A stretch of 64,000 bases of DNA from CAVVEQ01 sp963806635 (GTDB lineage: Bacteria; Chloroflexota; Anaerolineae; Anaerolineales; Anaerolineaceae). Location: contig CAWDZA010000023.1 of the NCBI GenBank assembly GCA_963806635.1, positions 62,001-126,000 of the forward strand, written 5' to 3'. A model generated the notes under the pieces. That model did no database searches. It worked only from the letters and a program-made list of their open reading frames with translations, and was not told the DNA's origin. Positions 1 to 7,987 of this stretch are shown here, piece after piece. Position numbers and translations under genes: made by a program. Position 1 is the stretch's first letter, and the number at the start of each line of letters is the position of its first letter.

Positions 1-53
1 TGCACCTGCCGGTTGTGTAATCACTTATGAAGTATTGACGAAGGGAGATCGAA

Positions 54-1019
54 ATGAGCGATTGGCAGATCCCTCCCCAGGGCGGTCACATGGAGCGCCC
101 CAGCGGCGTGTATTACCAGACCATGAACATGACCGAGATCAATGCGCGGCTGAAAACCAACGACCTGATCATCATCCCGGTTGGCAGCACCGAGTGCCAT
201 GGGGCCGGGCAGCCTACCGGCGAGGATACCTTCCTGGTGACCCGCATGGCCGAGCAGGTGGCGCTGAAGACGGGCTGCACGGTGGCGGAACCGGTCTGGT
301 ACGGTTCGCATCCCTACAATCACCTGGGCATGCCTGGGACGGTGGTCATCCCCGAGGATGCCTTCCTGGCAAACCTGCGCGGGGTGATCGCTGGGTTCTG
401 GAACACCGGCTTCCGCAAGCAGATCCTGCTGAATGGCCACGGGCAGGAAGAGGTCATTCCGCTGGCACTGCACCAGTTCGCCAAGAAGTACCAGGTGCCC
501 TGCGTGCTGGTCTCGCTGCACTGGCCGACGGTGATCCATGAGTACCTCAAGGATAAGGCTCACGGCGGACCCTTCGAAACTCCCTTCCAGCACGCCTGCG
601 AAGTGGAAGCTTCCTATTCGCTGGCGCTTTTCCCCGAGTTCATGCAGATGGACAAGGTGGTGGATACGAAGCCGGAGGGCTTTCTGCCGCCAGGGCACGT
701 GGATAAGGGCGGAGAGGTCTATCACGCCCCCATCAAGGGCCACGAGCATGTGGGCCTGGGTGGCATTGAAGTGCTGTGCTACCCGGAAGGCGTCATCGGC
801 AGGCCAACGCTCGCGAATGCGGATAAAGCCCGCGAGGGTTTGGGGGTCCTGCTCGATTACATGGTGAAGCTGATCGGCGACATCATGACCCGCTTCCCGG
901 CCGGCGTGCTGCCGCCCGTGGATAAAACCACCATGCGGGACCCGGAGGAGATCGAGAAGCTCCTCAAAGGACCCTTGAATGGCGGCAAGCATATTTACAC
1001 AGTTGCATACCCGCCCTAA
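54..1019 (+). CDS. iolN: Creatininase-family hydrolase, probable 3-dehydro-scyllo-inosose hydrolase (IolN-like)
   Basis: 321-residue cytoplasmic metal-dependent amidohydrolase of the creatininase family. The metal-site pattern is visible as GSTECHG (E47, H49), GED (D58) and NGHG (H129), with the same spacing as the creatininase ligands. The whole-length pattern (start MSDWQIPPQGG, YGSHPYNHLGMPGT, FPAGVLPP near the C-terminus) resembles what I remember of the IolN subfamily. IolN opens the ring of a diketo-inositol in the alternative inositol pathway of Thermotoga-type organisms. The ATG has a good ribosome site (AGGGAG, about 6 nt upstream). It is followed by its own terminator, so it is probably the last gene of an operon that begins outside the window. 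No iolM, iolO or iolG is visible here, so the substrate is inferred; a different creatininase-family amidase is the alternative. Confidence 0.72.
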   Translation: MSDWQIPPQGGHMERPSGVYYQTMNMTEINARLKTNDLIIIPVGSTECHGAGQPTGEDTFLVTRMAEQVALKTGCTVAEPVWYGSHPYNHLGMPGTVVIPEDAFLANLRGVIAGFWNTGFRKQILLNGHGQEEVIPLALHQFAKKYQVPCVLVSLHWPTVIHEYLKDKAHGGPFETPFQHACEVEASYSLALFPEFMQMDKVVDTKPEGFLPPGHVDKGGEVYHAPIKGHEHVGLGGIEVLCYPEGVIGRPTLANADKAREGLGVLLDYMVKLIGDIMTRFPAGVLPPVDKTTMRDPEEIEKLLKGPLNGGKHIYTVAYPP

Positions 1020-1091
1020 ACCGCGCAATGTGGAACGCTTCCTACATGTACTTTCCAGCACATCGCAGGCAGGCGGTTTCAGGGACGCAAG

Positions 1092-1156
1092 GATCCCGGT
1101 CTCCAGCAATTCTCTTTACACGTTTCTCCGATTGCTGGGATCGGGATTCTTTTTTT
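1092..1156 (+). terminator. Rho-independent terminator after the IolN-like gene
   Basis: Long imperfect stem: ATCCCGGTCTCCAGCAAT pairs with ATTGCTGGGATCGGGAT, with a loop of about 20 nt, followed directly by TCTTTTTTTC. It separates the hydrolase gene from the oxidoreductase operon. Confidence 0.75.
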
Positions 1157-1195
1157 CGACAAGAAAACACGAACATTATTAAATAAAGAGGCAAC

Positions 1196-2908
1196 ATGAG
1201 ATTGATCCGGTTAGATATGCACCAGGGCAAAGCCTCCTCAGTGCCAGTGCCCACCAAGTATGAAAAATTCGGCGGGCGAGCGCTCATCGCGAAGCTCTTG
1301 TTGGAGGAAGTTCCTCCCACGTGCGATGCGCTGGGTCCAAAAAATAAATTGATCCTCTGCCCGGGCCTCCTGGGTGGAGCTTCTGTTGCGGCTGGGGGAC
1401 GTTTATCCGTGGGCGGTAAAAGCCCGCTCACCAGAGGAGTCAAGGAAGCCAACGCAGGCGGAACCGCTGGGGATGCCCTAGGCAAACTGGGGATCAAGGC
1501 TGTAGTTGTGGAAAACCAGCCTGATGCGGGAAGGTTCTACCTTCTCCATATTCACGGTGAAAATGCAGACCTGCTCCCGGCGGATGACCTGCGGGGATGC
1601 GGCACTTACGCGGTATCCGAAAAACTTCAGGAACGCTTCGGCAAATCCTCGACCATCATCTCGATCGGACAGGCGGGTGAGCAGCTCCTTTTGGGTGCCT
1701 GTATCGCCTGCACCGGTGAAGCCGACCAGCGCAGCAACCTGGCAGCCAGGGGCGGGTTGGGGGCGGTGATGGGCAGCAAGGGGTTAAAGGCGGTGGTAAT
1801 CGAAAAACCCGCCGGGGGCAGCATGCAACCCACCAATAAGGAGCTGCTGCGCTCCGCTGCCCAGGCATTTGCCCAGAAATTGATCAATGATCCAAAACTT
1901 GGTACCCAGGGTACACAGCATCTTTATGGTACGGCTTCCATCGTCGGGGCAGTCAATGAGATCGGCTCGCTGCCGACCCGAAATTTTTCGAATGGAAATT
2001 TTGAAGGGGCGGGGGATTTGCGCGGCGAACACATGCGCGAGACCATCCTGGCCCGCGGCGGCAAGGTGGGCACGCGCTGTATGCCGGGCTGCACTATTGC
2101 CTGCCGCAACCTCTATGTGGACGAAAAAGGGAAAGAAATCGTAGGGACGTTGCAGTATGAAACCATCTCCCTCATGGGTTCCAACCTGGGGCTCGCGAAC
2201 CTGGACGATGTTGCCCTGCTCAATTTCATGTGTAACGATTTTGGGTTGGACACCATTGAGACCGGGGCGGCCCTTGGCGTCCTGATCGAGGCCGGTTTGG
2301 CCTCCTTTGGGGATGCGAAGGGCATCACTGCTCTCCTCAGCCAGGTCGGCGAAGGAACGCCCCTCGGGAAATTGATCGGCAGCGGCGCGGTCACCTGCGG
2401 GAAAGTTTTCGGGATCCGGCACGTGCCGGCTGCGTTGGGCCAGGCTATGCCGGGATACGATCCGCGCAGCCTGAAAGGCAATGGGGTGACCTATGCCACT
2501 TCGCCGCAGGGCGCGGACCACACCGCAGGCAATGCCTTTGGCGCTCGCGCCCAGGTGAACCCGCTGGCGACCGAGGGGCAGAAGGAACTCTCCCTGAAAT
2601 TGCAGATCATCGCCGCCATGCTGGATAGCACCGGCTTGTGCCTCTTTGCGCGCCCGCCAATCATCGCCGAGCCACAGATGATGGCCGATATGATCAATGG
2701 CATCTACGGCTGGAACTGGACAGTGGAGGATTTGGACCATTTCTATCGGGATGTGCTGCGCAATGAGCTGGAGTTCAACCGAAGGGCCGGGATCACCCAG
2801 GCGGATTACCGCATCCCGGAATATATGCGCGAAGAACCCCTGGCGCCGCATCAGGCTACATTCGATATCCCGGATGCAGTTTTGGATTCGGTCTTTGATA
2901 CGTTATAG
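1196..2908 (+). CDS. Aldehyde:ferredoxin oxidoreductase family protein (tungsten/molybdenum pterin enzyme)
   Basis: 570 residues, the usual size for the AOR family, whose members oxidise aldehydes to acids (or the reverse) with ferredoxin, using a bis-pterin W/Mo cofactor and one 4Fe-4S cluster in the cytoplasm. The N-terminal beta domain (MRLIRLDM..., KYEKFGGRALIAKLL) is intact. Cluster cysteines are C295, C299 and C303 (CMPGCTIAC) plus C482 (STGLC). The first spacing is C-x3-C, unlike the C-x2-C of the classical Pyrococcus enzyme; I believe this is typical of a bacterial AOR subgroup. The ATG follows AAAGAGG. A MoaD-like carrier gene starts 10 nt after the stop and a liv-type transporter follows, so the substrate may derive from an imported amino-acid-like compound. 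The exact aldehyde cannot be read from sequence. Confidence 0.88.
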   Translation: MRLIRLDMHQGKASSVPVPTKYEKFGGRALIAKLLLEEVPPTCDALGPKNKLILCPGLLGGASVAAGGRLSVGGKSPLTRGVKEANAGGTAGDALGKLGIKAVVVENQPDAGRFYLLHIHGENADLLPADDLRGCGTYAVSEKLQERFGKSSTIISIGQAGEQLLLGACIACTGEADQRSNLAARGGLGAVMGSKGLKAVVIEKPAGGSMQPTNKELLRSAAQAFAQKLINDPKLGTQGTQHLYGTASIVGAVNEIGSLPTRNFSNGNFEGAGDLRGEHMRETILARGGKVGTRCMPGCTIACRNLYVDEKGKEIVGTLQYETISLMGSNLGLANLDDVALLNFMCNDFGLDTIETGAALGVLIEAGLASFGDAKGITALLSQVGEGTPLGKLIGSGAVTCGKVFGIRHVPAALGQAMPGYDPRSLKGNGVTYATSPQGADHTAGNAFGARAQVNPLATEGQKELSLKLQIIAAMLDSTGLCLFARPPIIAEPQMMADMINGIYGWNWTVEDLDHFYRDVLRNELEFNRRAGITQADYRIPEYMREEPLAPHQATFDIPDAVLDSVFDTL

Positions 2909-2917
2909 GATCTGAAC

Positions 2918-3142
2918 TTGGAGATCGAAGTGGAACTTTTCGGCCAACTGGCCTGCGATGGAATAAAAAAGCAGACCCTTGAGGTTCCTGAGGGCTGCAC
3001 CGCGGGGGAGGCTGCCGAAAAGTTGAACCTGGATACAGGCCTGGTTGGGCTGGTGACCATTGATGGCGTTCAGCAGACCATGAATGCCAGGCTCACTCCA
3101 GGCTGCCGTCTATGCTTTTTTCCACCCATGTCCGGCGGGTGA
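2918..3142 (+). CDS. MoaD/ThiS-family sulfur carrier protein
   Basis: 74-residue beta-grasp protein ending in Gly-Gly (FFPPMSGG), the C-terminal tail that is adenylated and thiocarboxylated in MoaD/ThiS carriers. It probably donates sulfur for the pterin dithiolene of the neighbouring oxidoreductase; MoaD-like genes next to AOR genes are common. The only reasonable start is TTG at 2918, 10 nt after the AOR stop, which suggests translational coupling. No MoaE or MoeB gene is present in the window. A ThiS-like or general carrier role remains possible. Confidence 0.8.
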   Translation: MEIEVELFGQLACDGIKKQTLEVPEGCTAGEAAEKLNLDTGLVGLVTIDGVQQTMNARLTPGCRLCFFPPMSGG

Positions 3143-3180
3143 CCCTGAATCGGCTTGACCCTTAGATCTGTGGAGGCTGA

Positions 3181-3912
3181 ATGACGCAGTTCTTGAAGAT
3201 TGACGGGTTGTGCAAGTCCTTTGGAGGTTTGAACGCCATCTGCGATCTCGATTTCGAGCTTGCGGAGGGGGAAATCCTTGGGTTGATCGGGCCAAACGGT
3301 TCCGGAAAAACAACCACGCTCAACCTGATCACTGGTTTTCTCGCACCAAATAGGGGTAAGGTGATTTTCCAGGGGGAAGATATCACAGGGCTTCCTCGAT
3401 ACCGGATTTGCCAGAAGGGTATCGCCAGGACCTTTCAACTTATAAAACCTTTTCTTGATTTCACCGCGCTTCAGAATGTCATGGTCGGAAGGGCTTACGG
3501 TCATAATCCCAGTAAGAACTTGAATATCGCTAAAGATGAATCCATGCAGATCCTGGAGAAATTAGATCTGGCCGTAAAAGCCCAGACGCTCGTCAAGGAC
3601 CTGCGCTTGATGGACAGGAAACGGCTTGAGCTTGCCCGAGCCCTCGCGACCCAGCCGAATTTACTTTTACTGGATGAGTTCATGGCAGGGTTGAATCCTG
3701 CAGAAGCAGACGAGGCCTGTAAACTGGTTGAAGGTATCCGCAACGATAAGATCACCATCATCATGGTCGAACACATCGTAAAAGCGGTGACATGTATTTC
3801 CAACAGGGTCCTCGTGCTTAATATGGGAAAGAAGATCGCTGAAGGTTCTCCCAATGAGATAGTGAATGATCCCAAAGTCATTGAAGTCTATTTAGGGAAA
3901 TCACATGCTTAG
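3181..3912 (+). CDS. livG: Branched-chain amino acid type ABC transporter ATPase LivG
   Basis: 243-residue cytoplasmic ATPase. Walker A is GPNGSGKTT, Walker B is LLLLDEFMAGLNP, and the H-loop lies in MVEHI. The signature motif is degenerate: around residue 140 KDLRLMDRKRLELARAL replaces the usual LSxGQ core, with RLELARAL intact. Substitutions of this kind occur in some LivG-like proteins, but the change is unusual. GGAGG stands 4 nt before the ATG. The stop overlaps the start of livF by 8 nt, typical of livGF pairs. It energises import of a branched-chain amino acid or related acid or amide. Confidence 0.9.
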   Translation: MTQFLKIDGLCKSFGGLNAICDLDFELAEGEILGLIGPNGSGKTTTLNLITGFLAPNRGKVIFQGEDITGLPRYRICQKGIARTFQLIKPFLDFTALQNVMVGRAYGHNPSKNLNIAKDESMQILEKLDLAVKAQTLVKDLRLMDRKRLELARALATQPNLLLLDEFMAGLNPAEADEACKLVEGIRNDKITIIMVEHIVKAVTCISNRVLVLNMGKKIAEGSPNEIVNDPKVIEVYLGKSHA

Positions 3913-4606
3913 ATTAGAAAAGGTAGACGCTTATTACAAGGAACTCCAGGCGTTGTGGAGTATTTCCCTGACTGTGAATGAGGGTGAAATTGTTGCCTTG
4001 ATCGGCCCAAACGGAGCCGGTAAAACAACAACCCTGAGGATCATCAGCGGGCTGCACAAACCAGCTTCAGGGGAAATTTCCTTCATGAACCAATCGATCA
4101 GCAAGCTTCCCTCGAATAAGATCGTTGAACTGGGTCTCTCCCAGGTGCCGGAAACTGGGAAAATCTTCACAGCAATGAGCGTCTATGAGAACCTGGAGCT
4201 GGGGGCGTTCATGAAAAAAGCCCGCAAAGGCAAGAATCAAAGTCTTGAACGGGTTTTCGAAATTTTCCCGCTGCTTGCCGAGAGAAAGGATCAGAGTGCG
4301 GGAACACTAAGCGGAGGCGAGCGGCAAATGCTTGCCATCGGTCGGGCGTTGATGTCCGAGCCCCGCATGCTGATGCTGGATGAGCCATCTTTTGGCCTGG
4401 CGCCCATTCTGGTGGAGCATATGTTTGAAACAATTGCCCGGATCAACGAGCAGGGCGTTTCCATCCTGCTGGTTGAACAGAATGTCCAGGCAGCCCTGGA
4501 GCTTGCCCACCGTGCGTACCTGCTCGAAAATGGGCGGATTGTTGGGGAAGGAAACGGTAAACAGCTTTTATCTTTCGAATCGGTGCGAAGTGCATACCTG
4601 GGATAG
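3905..4606 (+). CDS. livF: Branched-chain amino acid type ABC transporter ATPase LivF
   Basis: 233 residues with Walker A GPNGAGKTT, signature LSGGERQMLAIGRALM, Walker B LMLDEPSFGLAP and H-loop-region LVEQN, all canonical for LivF. It overlaps livG by 8 nt and should form the ATPase heterodimer with it. The permease gene begins 15 nt after the stop. Confidence 0.93.
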   Translation: MLRLEKVDAYYKELQALWSISLTVNEGEIVALIGPNGAGKTTTLRIISGLHKPASGEISFMNQSISKLPSNKIVELGLSQVPETGKIFTAMSVYENLELGAFMKKARKGKNQSLERVFEIFPLLAERKDQSAGTLSGGERQMLAIGRALMSEPRMLMLDEPSFGLAPILVEHMFETIARINEQGVSILLVEQNVQAALELAHRAYLLENGRIVGEGNGKQLLSFESVRSAYLG

Positions 4607-4620
4607 TTGGAGGGTATCAA

Positions 4621-5502
4621 ATGATTGAATCACTTGGTCAAACCCTGGCTTATGGGATTCTTGTGGGGGCTTTATATGGTTTGGTGGCGCTGGGGCTATC
4701 CCTGGTGTTCGGGGTAACCAAGCTCCTGAATGTTGCCCATGGAGAACTTATCATGTTTGGCGGGTATCTCAGCTTCTGGGCTTTTTCCATGTTGGGGCTT
4801 GACCCGTTCCTGACCATCATCTTTAGCATGGTTGGGCTAGCCTTGATCGGGGTTCTTCTCTACAAGCTGGTTTTTTCCTGGACTATCAAGTTCTCCGAAG
4901 ACGTGAAAATTAAAAATACGCTTCTCGTTGCCTTCGGGTTATCTGTCATCCTTCAAAACCTGGCTCTCCGCTTTTGGACTGCTGATGAACGCAGCATAAC
5001 TGCTTCATATACAGGAGTCGCTTTCACTATTTTTGGTGTGCGGTTTCCAGCTGTTCGGGTGATAAGCCTGGTCGTCGCAGCGGTCTGCCTGATCGCACTT
5101 CAACTTTTTCTGAAAAAAACGTATACAGGGAAAGCCATCCGCGCTACGGTTCAAAACTGGGAAGCTGCTTCTCTGATGGGGATTGATATCCATAAAGTTT
5201 ATCTGCTATCTTTCGCGATCGGCGCCGCCCTGGCTGGAGCAGCTGGAACCCTTGTGGCAGTCAATTATTCAGTTATGCCCTCCATGGGGCTTGAATGGAC
5301 CATGATCGCGCTCGTAACCATGGTGCTGGGAGGTTTGGGTAATATCCCCGGGACATTCATTGGCGGACTGGTGCTGGGGTTGACCGAATCAGCAACCTCT
5401 TTTTACATCAGCAGTAATTACCGGGCGGTTGCCGGCCTGGTACTTTTTCTCCTGGTCCTTATCTTCAGACCGCAGGGTTTATTCGGATCCAAAGAGGGCT
5501 AA
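4621..5502 (+). CDS. livH: Branched-chain amino acid type ABC permease LivH
   Basis: 293-residue inner-membrane permease of the LivH family. It begins with GILVGALYGLVALGLSLVFG and the family motif KLLNVAHGELIMFGGY. Several hydrophobic segments follow, with the conserved glycine-rich LGGLGNIPGTFIGGLVLG near residue 240. The ribosome site GGAGGG precedes the ATG. Its stop codon abuts the livM start with no spacer. Confidence 0.92.
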   Translation: MIESLGQTLAYGILVGALYGLVALGLSLVFGVTKLLNVAHGELIMFGGYLSFWAFSMLGLDPFLTIIFSMVGLALIGVLLYKLVFSWTIKFSEDVKIKNTLLVAFGLSVILQNLALRFWTADERSITASYTGVAFTIFGVRFPAVRVISLVVAAVCLIALQLFLKKTYTGKAIRATVQNWEAASLMGIDIHKVYLLSFAIGAALAGAAGTLVAVNYSVMPSMGLEWTMIALVTMVLGGLGNIPGTFIGGLVLGLTESATSFYISSNYRAVAGLVLFLLVLIFRPQGLFGSKEG

Positions 5503-6468
5503 ATGGCGAATAAAAAACGGAACGCCACCCTCATATTTTTCATCATTGCCGGCATCGTTTTAGCGTTGCTGCCCTTGGCGATCAAAAAAGATAACGTCAT
5601 CAACCTGCTGGTCCTTTTCCTGCTTTATGTCACCTTGGCATCCAGCTGGAACATCCTTGGTGGTTATACCGGGCAAACCAACCTGGGCCAGGCAGCGTTC
5701 TTCGGGATGGGTTCCCTGGTGACCCGGCTTATGTGGATTGGAGGGATTCCGTTTCCCATCAGTTTTCTGACGGGAGGAGTGGTCGCTGTGGCTTTGGCGC
5801 TCCTGATCGGGATACCTGCATTCAGGCTCCGGGGTGTCTATTTTGCCATTGGCACGTTGGCGCTTGCCCAGATCCTTTTCATCACTGTTGGAAATATTTT
5901 TCCGGATATGTCTTATAACCCCGATCTGGCAAACTACCAGATCGTCACCCGGTACTATCTTTTCCTTGGTTTGGCGGTCCTCACCATCGGCTCGGCGTAT
6001 TACCTGGTCAATTCGCGCTGGGGATTGGGCATGATGGCGGTTCGCGAGGGGGAGGATGCTGCTGAATCGCTGGGAATTAGCGCCCGGAAGCATAAGCTGC
6101 TGGCATTGACCATCAGCGCCTTCCTTACGGGTTTGGCGGGTGGAGCATTTGCCTTCTACCACGTGAGCTATTACCTGTATATGCCGTTTGGTGCTGAGTG
6201 GACCTTCGACCCGATAATGATGGCTTACATTGGCGGAACCGGTACGATCATCGGGCCGATTATTGGAGCCGTGTTCTTCGTCGGAATCAAACAATTCTTG
6301 TTGATGAATGTGGGTGAATACCACCTGATCATCTTTGGAACCTTGTTCATTCTTATCGTCCTTTTCCTGCCTGGCGGTCTGGTCGAAGTCTGGAAGAGGT
6401 TGCAGAACAGGTTATCCCGTTCAAAAAATCATGAACGATCAAATTCGTCAAATACAACAAACCATTGA
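5503..6468 (+). CDS. livM: Branched-chain amino acid type ABC permease LivM
   Basis: 321 residues; second permease subunit, paired with LivH. Family motifs seen are TLASSWNILGGYTGQTNLGQ near residues 44-63, AVREGEDAAESLGI near 179-192 and IGGTGTIIGPIIGAVFF near 242-258. Multiple transmembrane segments are obvious. The C-terminal tail is basic and polar. The gene starts immediately after livH, so the two are translationally coupled. Confidence 0.92.
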   Translation: MANKKRNATLIFFIIAGIVLALLPLAIKKDNVINLLVLFLLYVTLASSWNILGGYTGQTNLGQAAFFGMGSLVTRLMWIGGIPFPISFLTGGVVAVALALLIGIPAFRLRGVYFAIGTLALAQILFITVGNIFPDMSYNPDLANYQIVTRYYLFLGLAVLTIGSAYYLVNSRWGLGMMAVREGEDAAESLGISARKHKLLALTISAFLTGLAGGAFAFYHVSYYLYMPFGAEWTFDPIMMAYIGGTGTIIGPIIGAVFFVGIKQFLLMNVGEYHLIIFGTLFILIVLFLPGGLVEVWKRLQNRLSRSKNHERSNSSNTTNH

Positions 6469-6492
6469 TTGTTCAGATTTAATTCTATAGGG

Positions 6493-6499
6493 AAGGAGG
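6493..6499 (+). promoter_or_regulatory. Orphan Shine-Dalgarno-like element upstream of the liv receptor gene
   Basis: AAGGAGG lies 77 nt before the GTG start of the binding-protein gene, with no start codon at a usable distance. The true site (AAAGGAGG, 6562-6569) lies next to the gene. It could be an mRNA 5' stabiliser; see the finding on the five receptor genes. Confidence 0.4.
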
Positions 6500-6575
6500 A
6501 GCTTACCAAGAAGCAAAAAAATGACGTTAGTTTCATTGGGAGATTCTCAAAAAGTCTATATAAAGGAGGATGAAA

Positions 6576-7850
6576 GTGAAAACCAGATTCGCATTGGTTG
6601 TTGTTGTGTTGGTTAGCATCCTGTTGGCAAGTTGTGCCCCGGCACCCACGCCCACAGCTGCTCCGACCAGCGCCCCCGTTGAGGCAGCTACACTTGCGCC
6701 AACCTTCCCTCCGGCGCCGGACTGTGTCAATGTAGGCGCCTCCATCCCGCTTACGGGAAAATTCGGTTCCCTGGGCACCCAGGTAAAGGCGGGTTATGAC
6801 TATGCCGTTGCCGATATTAACAATGCTGGCGGGGTCTATGTTGCGGAGTATGGTAAGAAGATCCCGCTTTGCCTGACTGCCATCGACGATGAATCCGACC
6901 CAACGAAGGCGGTGACCAACCTTGAGAATGTTTTCGCTGATAAAAATGTAGCCGCGTATCTGGGTGGCGCAGCCAGCGGCATGCACGCAGCCACCACCGC
7001 TATCGCAGAAAAGAACAAGGTCCCGTATTGTGGTGTATCCTTTGCCTGGTGGAATATCCACCAGCGTGGATACAAATACCTGTTCTCACCATTCCCCAAG
7101 TCACCGGATCAGGCCAGGGATGTATTCAAAGCTCTCAACGAGCTTGTTCCTGCCGATCAAAAGCCTGTTAATGTCGCCATCTTCCAGGAGAAAACCGACT
7201 GGGGTAATGAGCTCGGCGGGTTGTTCAAGGCAGACGCAGGACCCGCGGGCTACAAAGTAGTGTACACGGGAGAATACGCACCCGGAAACAAGGATTTCTC
7301 ATCGATGGTTTTAGATGCCAAGAAAGCCGGAGCCGAAATCCTGCTGGGTATGCCCTCCACTCCTGACGGCATCGCAATTGTCAAATCGCTGGTCGAGAAC
7401 AACTGGACTCCCAAGTTCACATTGCTGGTCAGGGGTCCGGATGCTGCCACCTGGGGTGAATCCCTGGGCACGGCTGGTAATGATGTGGCTTTCTTCCCGG
7501 GCTGGCACAACAGCGAGAAATTCGCCGGGGTCACCGAGCTCAACGACAAGTCGCAGAAAGATTTTGGAAGACCGGCGGATGTGTTGGTCGGTCCCGCCTA
7601 TGCCTGCGTGCAGATCTTGGCCGCCGGCATCGAGAAAGCAGGCACGCTGGATCGGGAAAAGATACGCGATGCTATGGCGGCATCGAACCTGGATACCGTG
7701 ATCGGTCCGGTAACCTTCAATGCTGATGGTACAGGCAACGTCCTGAACCCGCTAGTGCAGTGGATCGATGGAAAGATGCAATTGGTTTGGCCGACTGATC
7801 AAAAATCAGCTGACCTTGTTTATCCTGCCCCGGCATTTGGGGAGAGATAG
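6576..7850 (+). CDS. ABC transporter substrate-binding lipoprotein, LivJ/LivK-like
   Basis: 424-residue extracytoplasmic receptor. The signal peptide ends in the lipobox LLASC (C20), followed by an Ala/Pro/Thr linker to about residue 45. The ligand-binding fold of type-1 periplasmic proteins starts at NVGASIPLTGKFGSLG. ATG at 6570 is only 0-1 nt from the strong AAAGGAGG site, so GTG at 6576, with 6 nt spacing, is the better start. It lies 100 nt downstream of livM in the same operon and is followed by a hairpin. Ligand class is a branched-chain amino acid, amide or carboxylate; the exact ligand is unknown. Confidence 0.9.
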   Translation: MKTRFALVVVVLVSILLASCAPAPTPTAAPTSAPVEAATLAPTFPPAPDCVNVGASIPLTGKFGSLGTQVKAGYDYAVADINNAGGVYVAEYGKKIPLCLTAIDDESDPTKAVTNLENVFADKNVAAYLGGAASGMHAATTAIAEKNKVPYCGVSFAWWNIHQRGYKYLFSPFPKSPDQARDVFKALNELVPADQKPVNVAIFQEKTDWGNELGGLFKADAGPAGYKVVYTGEYAPGNKDFSSMVLDAKKAGAEILLGMPSTPDGIAIVKSLVENNWTPKFTLLVRGPDAATWGESLGTAGNDVAFFPGWHNSEKFAGVTELNDKSQKDFGRPADVLVGPAYACVQILAAGIEKAGTLDREKIRDAMAASNLDTVIGPVTFNADGTGNVLNPLVQWIDGKMQLVWPTDQKSADLVYPAPAFGER

Positions 7851-7871
7851 AATCGGTATTAACTAGATGGC

Positions 7872-7915
7872 GCCAACCCGGGGATAGGGTTCGGTTTACC
7901 TAGACCCGGGTTGGC
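7872..7915 (+). terminator. Hairpin after the liv receptor gene
   Basis: Perfect 11-bp inverted repeat GCCAACCCGGG / CCCGGGTTGGC separated by 22 nt, starting 22 nt after the stop. No U-run follows, so it may be a terminator of weak type or an mRNA 3' stabiliser. Confidence 0.6.
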
Positions 7916-7987
7916 TGATTAAGTAGAAGGTTTACCCACAATTTTCTGCTAATATCCGGTGGGTGAATTATTTTAATAAGGAGCATT

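Noticed and set aside
1..53. End of an upstream gene
   Set aside because: Several frames end with a stop within the first 53 bases, but too few codons are present to recognise any protein.
21..1109. 362-codon frame on the minus strand
   Set aside because: Antisense to the creatininase-family gene; His-rich product without any motif.
1784..2851. 355-codon frame on the minus strand
   Set aside because: Antisense to the AOR gene, whose cysteine motifs are intact; no recognisable domain in the reverse frame.
6521..6616. 31-codon frame starting with ATG between livM and the receptor gene
   Set aside because: The upstream AGGAGG is more than 20 nt away and the frame runs into the receptor signal peptide in another frame.
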